DNA from: Solicoccozyma terricola
Lineage: Eukaryota > Basidiomycota > Tremellomycetes > Filobasidiales > Piskurozymaceae
DNA length: 64,000 nucleotides
Reading direction: 5' to 3'
Assembly (NCBI GenBank): GCA_001600875.1
Contig: BCLD01000006.1
Coordinates: 394,300-458,299, forward strand
Positions 36,371-50,516 of the stretch are shown here, in pieces; the first letter of the stretch is position 1; each line of letters starts with the position of its first letter. The position numbers and the translations under genes are program-made. The notes beneath the pieces are model-generated. The model was not told the DNA's origin and searched no databases. It saw only the letters and a program-made list of their open reading frames with translations.

Positions 36371-37599
36371 TCACTTACGTTGACCATAAGCCTTGGTCGC
36401 GTACTCTCCGTTCTCGACAATCACATTCGCAGGATCTTGAGGCTTGCCTGTCATGAAATTTTCGAGAATCTTTCTGGTTCCCTCTGCATATCGCTTCTGA
36501 GAGTCCAATGATGACCCAGAAATGTGGGCAGTCATGGCGTTGCCACCACCAAGGTGATTCTTGCAAGATCGCCACGGGTGGTCCTTGGGGGCTGGTTGGA
36601 CATTCCAGACGTCTCCACCATAACCGCCCAATTGACCAGTCTTTAGAGCTTCGGCCACATCCTCTGCTACGCAGATCGCCCCTCGAGCGGTGTTGACAAG
36701 GATGGCGCCTTTTTTCATCTTGCTGATAAGAGCCTTGTTGACTAGCCCCTTGGTCTTCTCGTGCAGTGGACAGTTGACAGTGATCACATCACACTGGGCG
36801 ACCATTTCCTCGAGGGATTCGACCCTGCGGACACCGACCTCCTTAGCAGCGTGTTCTGGAAGAGGGGCGTAATCGAAGTAGAGGAGTTCCTGAATGTGCA
36901 ATAGAGAGGGTGAGTTTAGGTTGGGCAACATGAAGCGTCGGAGTATATGCCACTTACTTTGCAGTCGAAAGGCTTAAGTCTCTGGAGTACTCGGAATCCA
37001 ATCCTGCCCGCGCCAATGGTTCCGACCACCTTGTTCTCGAGATCGAAAGAGAATCGGCAGATGTCTGCAACGTTCCATCCACCAGACATGACTTGCTCGT
37101 GAGCCGGTACGAAGTTTCGAAGCAATACCAGGATAGTCATCATAACGTGCTCGGCGACGGCGACGACGTTGCTACCAGAAACCTCGCACACGCTGATCTT
37201 ACGCTCGTTGCAAGCATTCAGGTCGACGTGGTCAGATCCCACACCGGCAGTGATACAGAGCTTGAGCTTCTTGGCTGTAGCGATGAGCTCCCTCGTGAGG
37301 TATCCAGGGTGGAAAGGAGTACCGATGTAGATGTCTGCGTCAACGATCTCTTTAGCGAACTTGGAGTTGGGTCCTTCCTTGTCAGAGGTAACGACATATT
37401 CGTGGCCATTCTGCTTGAGCCAGTCGGCGATACCAAGGGAATTCTCGGTCTGTAAATGATGGCCAGAAGTCAGCGAAGGTCTCTAACCAGATTTTATACG
37501 CAGAGAACGAGAGTGGGGATGTGTACGCACCGTACCAAGCAACCTCGGCTCTTCCTGGGCGGCCTTTCCACCGTCGTAAAGCACACAGACGATCTTCAT
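36371..37599 (-). CDS. FDH1: NAD-dependent formate dehydrogenase
   Basis: D-2-hydroxyacid-dehydrogenase-family formate dehydrogenase that oxidises formate to CO2 with NAD+ in the cytosol. Three exons (37599-37531, 37449-36958, 36889-36371) join to 359 residues, the usual length. Motifs are [33 protein letters not shown], the NAD-binding [15 protein letters not shown] with Asp after [27 protein letters not shown] and the catalytic-His block [13 protein letters not shown]. There is no mitochondrial presequence (starts [12 protein letters not shown]). It ends YGQRK at 36371; a GT at the stop could be a donor, but the length already fits the family. Confidence 0.94.
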
Positions 37600-37990
37600 T
37601 TTCGTTTAGAGTAGTAGTGGATGAGAGAGTAGAGAGTAAGTTGGCGAAGTGATGGAGGTTTGATGGAACTTCTAGCAGCGGTTGCCAGTCGTGCAGGCGA
37701 TATATATACGACTGAGGAGGCCATGTCCCAGGGATGCAAACGACCCCGACCTGGCGGAGGACTGCGGTTGTCGGGGTGAGGTGGGCATATGGTGACATAC
37801 TCGTCGACCACCTCCACATTACGCTCGAATGGGACCCCACGGCCGACGAAGCATCCGGCACTGGCAACATCACATGACGCCGGCCAAACTGCAGCAGCTG
37901 GAACGGACAGAAGCCGTCATGAAAGGTGGCCATGGTCATCTAAACCAGGCTCGATGGCCGGCCGGAAAGCATCCATGCGCCCATCTGCAT
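37600..37990 (-). promoter_or_regulatory. FDH promoter region and AlaRS 3' end
   Basis: About 390 bp between the FDH start and the AlaRS stop, both on the minus strand. A tatatata TATA-like stretch lies at about 37691-37698, roughly 95 bp upstream of the FDH ATG, which fits a TATA-driven, inducible promoter. The rest is unremarkable. Confidence 0.5.
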
Positions 37991-42080
<4,090 letters not shown>

Positions 42081-42328
42081 ATACCGATGGGAGGGGAGCG
42101 ACTGAGTAGGAGGGGAGAGAACTGAGAGCCTGAATGAGGGAATGGAGTTGATTGGAGTGACTGACTGTTGCGACTGAATTGCCCTCAACTTTGACTCGCT
42201 TAGAGTTATGTCACGTGACCGGGAGGAGAAGGATCGTAGCAACAGCAACGTCCACAGACATGATAGATGATGATAGATAGATGCAGCATGATGCTTACAC
42301 CGTAAAGGTGGACTAGGCTTCATGCACC
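42081..42328 (-). promoter_or_regulatory. AlaRS promoter region
   Basis: About 250 bp between the AlaRS upstream start and the SWS1 stop on the same strand. A cacgtgac E-box-like motif lies near 42212-42220, and repeated gatagatgatagatag sits near 42260-42280. The reading frame of AlaRS stays open through the whole region, so an even longer N-terminus cannot be excluded from sequence alone. Confidence 0.45.
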
Positions 42329-43050
42329 TCACGTCAGGCCCAACAACGCAGCCACTCCTTCCCTCTCTACCTCCGTCTCCCTACACCCACCCGTCCTCTG
42401 CGCGATGGCCACAGCGAGCAGGTGCTTGCACTGTTATTTGTTGGAGCAAAGACAGGGTTCAGCACCATCAATCACACCACAGTCTACTCGGACTGGTACC
42501 CACCATGTACTGCTGGCGACTGATCAAACACGATGTGCCAAACGAGATACAAGGACAGTATGGTCTGCTTTGATACAGACTAGCCGGATGAACTGTGTAC
42601 GGCCTCCCAGACGAGCCAGCTACCTGTAGTGTAGAAAGAGTGGGAAAAAAATTAATTAGTTTATGCGCCGCCAATATCTACAATTCAGTGTGAAGGATAT
42701 AGGAGCCCACTTGATAGATGTATCTACCATTCGGCATCGAGATCTTGACGACTAGGAAACACATTTCATCAGTCAGTCGCTCGGACACCAAACTATGGAA
42801 CTTCCTTCCACCTCACCATCTCCTTTATCCACTAGTGTCAAAGCCGGCATCAACAGACCCGTCCCCACCACATGATTCAGTCTAAGGAGTGCTCCGTCTG
42901 TGTCTGGTCGCTCACGATGCAATCTAGGTAATTACGCTCGCGAATCCGTAAGCTGCTGTCCGGGGACTTACCTTGACCGTTTGCTAGGTCGTCCAACAAC
43001 GTCTGGATCAATCGAGCATAGACATCCGATTGTGACTGTTGCATAGCCAT
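42329..43050 (-). CDS. SWS1: SWIM zinc-finger protein Sws1/ZSWIM7 (Shu complex)
   Basis: Homologue of Sws1/ZSWIM7, which pairs with Rad51 paralogues in the Shu complex to promote homologous recombination. Five small exons (43050-42972, 42897-42817, 42751-42711, 42623-42504, 42430-42329) join in phase to 140 residues, close to human ZSWIM7. Alignable blocks are [18 protein letters not shown] and the SWIM motif CxCx(n)CxH as CPCISF...[20 protein letters not shown]. The Cys-Lys-His half appears only after removing the intron at 42431-42503. No part is visible as a long ORF, so the gene is easy to miss. The start at 43050 is MAMQQSQ; an upstream in-frame ATG at 43143 is possible. Confidence 0.82.
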
Positions 43051-43298
43051 CACATGGTCAGTGAATGTTTGTGTCGGGAGATGTTTTCGTCGGTCGGTTG
43101 GTTGGGAAGGGAGAACTAGGGATGGAGAGTGAATTGTAAACAAATTCGGCGGAGATTAATTCGCCACCACGTTCAATCCATCATCAAGGAGTGCTGCTGG
43201 GCCACATCCCGTTACAACTGGCTCATATACAAGTACAGACACTCCGCGGGAAGGGCATCGGGAATCGGTAACATGACGTAAACCATCCCACCACAATC

Positions 43299-45066
43299 TC
43301 ACAGCGTAAATTCAAATCCTTCATCGTTCATCATCATTCCCGCAGCCATCTTCTCCAATTCATCGAGATTCACACCGCGATCATTCAGCGCGCTAGCGAG
43401 AGCTAATTCAGCCGTTTGAGATGGACGGATCGGTGCAACTGGTCGAGATATCAGGGGCTGAGCGTGACGGAGTCTGGTGGCTGCAGCTGGAGCAACGGGT
43501 AATCGAGCGGCGGGTCGAGAGGGCTGTTGCCTGGTTGGTCGGGAGGCAGGTCGAGCAGTAGACGAGCCAGTGCTGATCGGTCTTGTAGTTACAGCGGTCG
43601 GTCGAGTGATTCCCGGTCGAGTGATTCCAGTCGAATATCCAGACTCGATAGTCCGAGAATTCACCCGCGACTGCGCATTGGGAGCCAAACGACGGGCGAT
43701 AGACGCAGACCAGGGCACGTTCGAGCGACCAACAGTTGGTGCTTTGGTAGCCGCAGCTTTCGCTCTCTTCCTAGCGTCCAGAGCTGCGAAGATGGGGTCT
43801 TCCAGATCGGCTTAAAGATCAACCCGAAAGATCAGCTTCTGGCCATACAAATCCCAACTCAATCTAACGAACTCACTCTTCCTCTTGATCTGATAATCCT
43901 CTCGAGGATCTCCTTCCTCGACATATCCACCAGCCGTCACATCATCCCATGTATGCGAAAGATGCAAGACGGGAACTTCTCCCGGCTCCTCCTCCCACAT
44001 TCCCATACATGGGTTGGCGAGGATGTTGCGACCGATCTGCTTGAAGTCTGGCATTGGGAATGGAGGGTCGTCCGGGAGAGCTGGGAGTGGAGTGAAAATG
44101 AAAGGGTATGAGCATCAATTGAAAGAGGGAAGCAACTCGTCAACGGCACTCACGAACAACCTTCGGCGGCATGTATTCCAACTCCCCGTCACTTTCTTCC
44201 TCTTCTACCAAATCTTCCAAGCTGGTATTCCCACCTACTTTAACCGATCCACTCGACACATTCCCAGCACGATCATCGTCCATCCCAAAGCTCTCATCAC
44301 CCAGCTCAAAGGAATCGTCCTCCCTCGTTCCCCTCTGCGGTGTCATATAACTCGGCCCGGTGCCAAGGCCACCATGGAGTACGCCTTCAGATGAGCTGGC
44401 CGTCAGTCCGTCATTCGCATTCGGTGTGGTAGACTGACGACTACGACGACGAGCGCGAGTGGCGGATGGAAGCGGGGTGGTGAGGTTGGTCTGGATGGCT
44501 GCTCGAGCTGGAGTACGAGATGGAAGAATCTTGTTGATTTGTGGAGTTGAGAAGTCGCGGACTGGAGCGGGAGCTTTGCGAGATGTTGGAGGAGCTGCGA
44601 GCTTGGATGTTGTAGGAGCCACTTGAGCCGCGGGTGGAAGCTGTTGTGCGAAGAGACGCTTAGGTTCTGTCATAGGTTAGAGTAGGAATCAGCGACCAGT
44701 CCTCGGCACCGCAGGCCACGAGAGGTCGGTATACATACCAACATCAGCTCCAGGTGTACCTTCCCCGCCGTTAGACCCTCCTGCAAGTTGCTTTCCCTTG
44801 CCATTGCGAACTTCAGTGCCAGGCATACGACGCGTCGCCATGACATTGACGTCCTTGTACACCGTCGACGGTCCTGCGACTGCGAATCCCAGCTTGCCAT
44901 TCACCGTCTTGGGACCTGCCGTCCTGGATCCGGCTGCTTTGATCTGATCTTTACCTGCGAGACTGCGGCCGAGAGGACGACCGGGAGTCTTTGTGGGGAA
45001 GGTGTTCTCCTTGTTGTGATCGAAGACGTGGAAGGAGTGGGAGGACGGAGCGTAGAATGAGGCCAT
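43299..45066 (-). CDS. putative securin (Cut2/Pds1-like)
   Basis: Four exons (45066-44739, 44666-44154, 44080-43877, 43810-43299) join in phase to 518 residues of mostly low-complexity Ser/Thr/Pro/Arg sequence. Features pointing to a securin are an N-terminal KEN box in DHNKENTFPTKTPGRP, closely followed by an RxxL-type destruction-box candidate (RPLGRSLAG), and an acidic segment ending GELEYMPPKVV that resembles the EYMPP block of fission-yeast Cut2. Securins are rapidly evolving APC/C substrates that hold separase inactive until anaphase. The middle has DDPPFPMPDF and a Trp-containing stretch of unknown role; the C-terminus is Arg/Pro/Ser/Thr-rich. The call rests on short motifs plus layout; another KEN-box cell-cycle substrate is possible. 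Confidence 0.5.
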
Positions 45067-45323
45067 GTTGGAAGGGCAGCTGGTGGAGGGGTTGAGGGAC
45101 GAACGGATGACGATGAGCTGGGAAGAGGTATGACGGACCTGCTTGAGCTGGAGCTGTGGGCGATGTTGTATGTCGATTGATACAGGCTGGAAGGTCAATG
45201 AACCAACGGAGATGCGGACATGGCGACGATGTCCGTTGACCCATTTTAAAAGTTACTGACCCCCTCTCCCAAGACCCATCCCTGTATGTTCAGTCGATCG
45301 TCACAATCCATATCATCATCACC
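45067..45323. promoter_or_regulatory. divergent promoter securin-like/FCF1
   Basis: A 257-bp gap between two divergent start codons. Both genes would be needed in growing cells. No specific motif stands out apart from short atcatcatcacc repeats before the FCF1 ATG. Confidence 0.45.
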
Positions 45324-46557
45324 ATGGTCAGTAGCTCGAGCCGTACCCCCTCAGCATTCGTCTCACCCACTGTCCTTACTTCCACAGGGTAAAGCCGCCA
45401 AGACCAGGAAGTTTGGACTCGTCAAACGGATGCTCAAGCCGAGTGACCCTAGACTGTGAGTCTGAGTCCAGTCAACCTCCTCTCGCTCGACTACCTTGAT
45501 ACTCACCTGTGCAATTGTCTTCCCATTCGGCAGAAAGGAAAACATTGAAAAGGCAGCAAAGAAAGCAGAAGCTGAGAAAGTCAAGGAGGAGAAACGAAGA
45601 GTGTACGTTCTTGTTGTGCGCGGCTCTAGCATCGTGGTCAAGGTCGCTCACTCAACCACCTGATTCCTTTCCTCCCATCCACAGAGCACCACTCCCAGCA
45701 TCCATGTTCTTGACACACAATACCTCCCTCGGCCCACCGTACCGCATTCTCGTAGATACCAATTTCATCAATTTCAGTATTCAGAACAAGATCGAGTTGG
45801 TGCAAGGGATGATGGATTGTTTGATGGCCAAGTGTGGGTTGGGATTTTCGGGGTGGTACACCATCAGGATATCAAGCGTGACCTCATGCGTTTCGTGTTT
45901 ACCTCTACAGGTATACCTACCATCACTGACTGCGTACTAGCGGAATTGGAGAAACTTGGACCGAAATACCGTTTGGCTTTGAAGTGAGTTGATATCCAAC
46001 TGCAGCCGTCGCAGGGTTTGAGCAATATCAGGAAAACAAACAAGCCCTCTGACACATCTTCTTCTTTCCGCTGATCTGCAGAATTGCAAGAGATCCTCGC
46101 TTCGACCGACTTCCATGTGCTCGTAAGTTATTTTCTCCGCCGGCCACCCGTTTCACATCGAATGGAAAACACCAATTCGCTTACTTCTTTCCGCTCGTCC
46201 TCACAGACTCAGGAACATATGCAGACGACTGTCTAGTTCAGCGAGTTACCGTCAACAAGTGCTACATCGTAGCTACTGTGAGTTTCTCTGATCCGTTCCA
46301 AGGTCATGCTTCGAGAACACTGCTGGAACCGTTGTTCATGTTTATCCTCCCCTCGCGCTCATTTTAGTGCGATAGAGATCTGCGAAGAAGAATACGTAAG
46401 GTCCCAGGTGTTCCATTGATGTTTGTTGCGAGACGGAGGTATCAAGTTGAGCGATTACCAGAGTGAGTTTCGGAAAGACCAGTGCTCCGTCGAGAGTTGG
46501 TCGAAATATCTGACGTTATACTCCCCTGTGCTTAGCGCCGGAGCTGCCAATACATGA
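45324..46557 (+). CDS. FCF1: rRNA-processing PIN-domain protein Fcf1/Utp24
   Basis: Homologue of Fcf1/Utp24, the PIN endonuclease of the small-subunit processome that cleaves pre-rRNA at early sites. Nine exons join in phase to 196 residues, the family length. Coding exon 1 is the ATG alone (45324-45326, donor gtcagt); exon 2 starts GKAAKTRKFGLVKRML as in all Fcf1 proteins. PIN-domain acidic residues are in ILVDTNFINFSI, ITDCVLAELEKLG, YADDCLVQRV and VATCDRDLRRRIRKVPGVP. It ends RLPDAGAANT. Family certainty is high because nearly every residue is alignable from memory of the family pattern. Confidence 0.95.
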
Positions 46558-46820
46558 TCGTCGTCCTTGGACGTGCTCCCATCGTCTGAAACGTATCACG
46601 AACGTTTTCTGTTTGATTGAGCATGGTACAGTTACCTTTGACGCCATCTCATCTGTATCGGACTTTTGTAAAGGCATATATCTGTACGCTACATGGGCAT
46701 CGCCCACCATATCCACTTGCCGGTGGCGACTACGGGCTAACATGCCCGCGCTTCATCAACATCGTCCTCCATTGAATCATCCATGTCAATCGTCATCCTC
46801 CCATCTACAACACCATCGTC

Positions 46821-48686
46821 ATGGATCTCATACCTTACATCTACCATGAGCTCCAGGAGAAGAACGGCTCGATGCTCTGTGAGATTCTGACACTCTGGTT
46901 CATCTGCACTCCACCGCTGCTGACCTACACCAAACCAACGCTTCGTGTCCTCCTGCAAGGTGCTCAACATGCTCTCAATAATCTACTCCAGCAGCATATC
47001 TACTCCGAGGTTGACCTAGCGGATCTGGCGGCCGAGTATGTTTCTTCGTCGTATAGAACGAAGCACGCCTTACAGAATTTCTGATATCATGAACACTCGC
47101 ACCCACGCTGACACACAGACTTGACCGTCGGGAGAATGCTACCCTCGATGTAACGTCGCAGAGAAAGGAAAGTCAGAATATGGATGATACGGGGTTTTTC
47201 AGTCTGTCGGTACTTGAGAATGTGGGTCGAAATATCTTGGTGGCTCCCCGGAAAGAAGGGTTGGGGCATATGCTGACACTAAACACATAGTCCCTTCAAG
47301 TTTGGGGCCTTACCCTTGTCCGATGGAGAAGTGAGGAAATGCAAGCATATTACGATCACCCAGAGTGAGTACCGCTCACTCTGAAAGCCGAAACTTCGCA
47401 CACCGTGCTCATCAGACCTTGTCATACTGCTAGGAATCAAGCTGCCTTCATCCTCAACCTTGAAAGTCATTGGCTGCCCATCCGTCGCTTCTCTTCTCCC
47501 AAACGATGGTACAACCTCAACTCGTTTCTTCCCTCTCCCGAGTGGATCTCCCCCACATACCTCGCCATGGTCCTCTCTCAAGCAGAAGAAGAAGGATATA
47601 GCGTTTTTGTGGTGAGACCGCTCGATGGGACAGCGACAGAGAATATGGAAACGCAATCGATTCGGTCGATATTGCCGGAAAGTCAGGCTGATTTGGTGGC
47701 ATTGGAGTTGGGTGAGCCAGAGGGCAGAACGAGTGGTGGCGTGAGCATAGCTGCGACTCGTTAGTGTTACTGAGGGAACCTTGGCTATGTAACTGTGACT
47801 GACGTTCCCACCGAAATCGATGACAGGGCATGACACGTCTGATCCAACACCCATCGCTAGTTCCTCTTCGCAACCAACTTACAAGGGAGTGACAACCTCG
47901 GCAACGTCATCCGATCCTGTCCAAGTCTCGCTCGCTCGATCCCGTGCCGCTCTACAAGCTTTCCAGAGTGAGCAAGAAGCTGCTCTGAGATACGGTGCCG
48001 GTCCTAGTCGTTCTTCCAGACGACGTAGACAACCGGACGTTTCCGATATGCCAGGCGAAGAGGAAATCGAGGGTATGCGGGACGATTCGGATCCGGTCGA
48101 CACGGAACGACAACCACAGCAGATGAATCGATTCCAGAGACAGCAAGCGGAAGAAGCGGAAATGATGCGTCAAGCCATCGAAGCCAGTCTCGCGGAAGCC
48201 CGTGATCGCGGTGACAAGGTGGAAGAGACTCCCGGGGCGAGTACGCCTGAGCCAACGGCATCTGCAACTTACGCATCTGCGACGAGTGCTGTCCGAATAA
48301 ACCCTGCGGATGACGAAGAGTTAGATGTAGACATGGAACGCGAAGATTCAACCTACGATCTTCTCGCGGATCAACGCCACTACGACGATGAGGATGCAGC
48401 TTTACAAGCGGCGCTGACGGCCAGTCTGGTTGATGCGGGTCCTACGGTGTTGACTCTGCCTCATCAGCAGCCTGTGAGAAGGTCTTCGTCCATTGCGCAG
48501 CCTGTGGCTGAAGAGCAACGTGCGCCTGTACCCGTTGCTACCGCAGCTGCATCGGTGGCAAATGGGACGGTACCATCAGTATCCATCGACGTGGACAAGG
48601 AAGACGACGACGAAGAGGAAGAGGAAGTCGTTGAAGAGCTCAGTCCAGAGGAGCTACGCAGGAAGCGGTTGGAACGCTTCAAGTGA
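46821..48686 (+). CDS. ataxin-3-like Josephin deubiquitinase
   Basis: Josephin-domain deubiquitinase of the ataxin-3 type with about 490 residues. The start at 46821 leads into HELQEKNGSMLCAQHALNNLL, where the catalytic Cys codon TGT is split by the first intron (T|GT). The active-site His is in LNLESHWLPIRR and the Asn in WYNLNSFLPSPE; the ubiquitin-binding NMDDTGFFSL block is present. Downstream are two ubiquitin-interacting motifs (EEAEMMRQAIEASLAEA and DEDAALQAALTASLVDA) and an Arg/Lys-rich ELRRKRLERF tail similar to a p97-binding motif. The last intron, from about 47740 to a gacag acceptor at 47826, has no clear consensus donor in the required phase. No polyQ tract is present. Confidence 0.88.
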
Positions 48687-48784
48687 ACAAATGTCTTGAC
48701 GAGTTTTAAACCGACTCGACTACTACGACGCTCCTTGTTCACCACGATCACGATGTTTTATATTATCATTATCAGCATAGATGC

Positions 48785-49430
48785 CTAGTCAAACGTTTGT
48801 CCCACTAATTGCTCGCTCAACTTCCACATTTCCTCAGCGTTGCGCTGTATGGATATTGCATTCCGTCAGCCACGAAACTGTAAGTACCTTCAGCTTGTTA
48901 TGACAACGCACCTTGTCAAGCGCATACGGCTTGGCGTTCTCATTTGCTACCTGACAGTCGTTGAGGTAGGCGCCACTTTGATCGGCAATCGATGGATCAA
49001 ACGCAGCAATAATATGACTAGATAGAGAAGTGCAGGCCATGAGTTCCGTAGAAATTCAAAACAAAAACAACGAGGACTTGGCTCTGGACTCGGAGACTTA
49101 CGTCGAAGCACCTTCACCTAGCGTCTTGAAGATTGCCATGTTGTCCCATCCTCGTGATGGCATCTTTAGGGACGTTTGGCCGTAAAAGAGGGTGGCGGGT
49201 GGCGGAAACTCACTGTACTTCTTCTCCCTATATCCTGCAATGTCCTCCTTTGTGAAGTGATTCTGAAGCGGTGGGCAAGATAGAGAGATATAGGTATCTC
49301 AATCTACTGCCATTCATGCATGAGCAAGTATGAATTCCTGGCACTCGGATGCAATGAGAAAGCCGTCAACCCCCGAGTGCCGTATTTCTCAGCGAGAACA
49401 ACGGAGAAGAGCATGTTATCAGTCTTTGCC
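48785..49430 (-). pseudogene. truncated short-chain dehydrogenase (C-terminal remnant)
   Basis: C-terminal half of a retinol-dehydrogenase-like SDR. On the minus strand the exons read AKTDNMLFSVVLAEKYG with LTAFSLHP (near 49430-49340), NHFTKEDIAGY (near 49260), a short WDNMAIFKTLGEGAST exon (near 49150-49102), AAFDPSIADQSGAYLNDCQV (49017-48912) and RNAEEMWKLSEQLVG ending at 48785. Splice sites still join in phase, but everything before the active-site lysine region is gone: no TGxxxGxG, no NNAG and no catalytic Tyr upstream. The GVIxT-type segment after the HP motif is also missing. The break falls next to A/T homopolymer runs at 49441-49462. No start codon is identifiable. Confidence 0.65.
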
Positions 49431-50516
49431 CTGTCCACTGTTTTTTTTTTGGTTTTTTTTGTGGTCCAAAAATGTCAATAGAGAGACGATGCTATATGCT
49501 ATATGCTACACAGGTCGGACACCGATAACTCGATCCGTCCAGCCAGCAGTTCGCAGCAGTCGTTCAAAGACGCGCGATCGGGGGAGACAGAGACAGACGA
49601 CTATCGACAGTGTCCATCCGAGAAAGATGGATGTCAGTGGGTGTCTTGGTGGACGGAGGGTGGTCCTAGGGACATCCGAATAACTCTGATGTTCGCCTTT
49701 GTAGGTATAGCATAGCTGCAGGCACGGAAACGATGTTGTGACGACGCGAGTGACTTGCGGTGACTGAGACAAGAGAACGATGGGGGTGAGCGTCACCTCC
49801 GACGGCGCTGTTCCTACTGTGTAGTAGGTGTACCCTCCCCTGCTCCTCCGTCCTCCGTCCTCCGTCCGTCCCTCCCTCCGTCCTCCCCCCCTCCAGTGCC
49901 CACCACCCCCCTCGTTGCCGTTGCTGTTGCCCCCCCCCCCTCCACCCTCCACCCCTCCTTCCCAACGCGTGGCCGAAAGAGGGAGAATCAGATAACCACT
50001 CATCCCAGAACACTGAACACTGAACACTGAACAGTAAGACAGTAAGACAGCGATCATGGCTACTCCATCCGCACATCCTCCACCACCTCACAATCCCTAG
50101 TTCACAACAGTCTCCAACCCTCCCCCAGCCTCCCGCCCCTCTCCATCATCCACATCCAAAACAGCCGAGGAGCAACTTTATTTTACCCCGCTTCACCCTC
50201 ACAAAACATGTCCTCAAAGGATCGACGGTAGAAGCAGTAATTGGAAATCCGCAGCAACTGGAGATCCACCCCCCCCCCCCCCCCACACACACACACCCCA
50301 ATCCATCGCTGCAACAAGAGTGGGCTTTTCCTTCCCGGGACCTATCCTCGTCGTACATTCAAATTGGACCTCTTCTCAAATCGAAACCGCCGAACCAAAG
50401 TGGTCCGGGTCCTTCACACATAACAGCTAGCCAGACGAGCTCGCTTTCACCTCAAACCCTGTACACACCACCCACACACAACTCACGGGGCAAAACCAGT
50501 GCATCTCCATTCAATC
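49431..50516. other. intergenic with poly-C runs and short repeats
   Basis: About 1.1 kb upstream of the PKA gene. It holds T-runs at 49441-49462, a cct/ccgtcc pyrimidine block at 49840-49950, three copies of cactgaa near 50010-50032 followed by two of agtaagac, and poly-C runs near 49928 and 50270-50284. Part is probably the PKA 5' UTR (CA-rich leader at 50460-50500). I see no gene. Confidence 0.5.

Noticed and set aside
49506..50057. 183-codon minus-strand ORF upstream of the SDR remnant
   Set aside because: It is a low-complexity reading of the pyrimidine block, has no SDR motifs, and matches no family; I treat it as chance.
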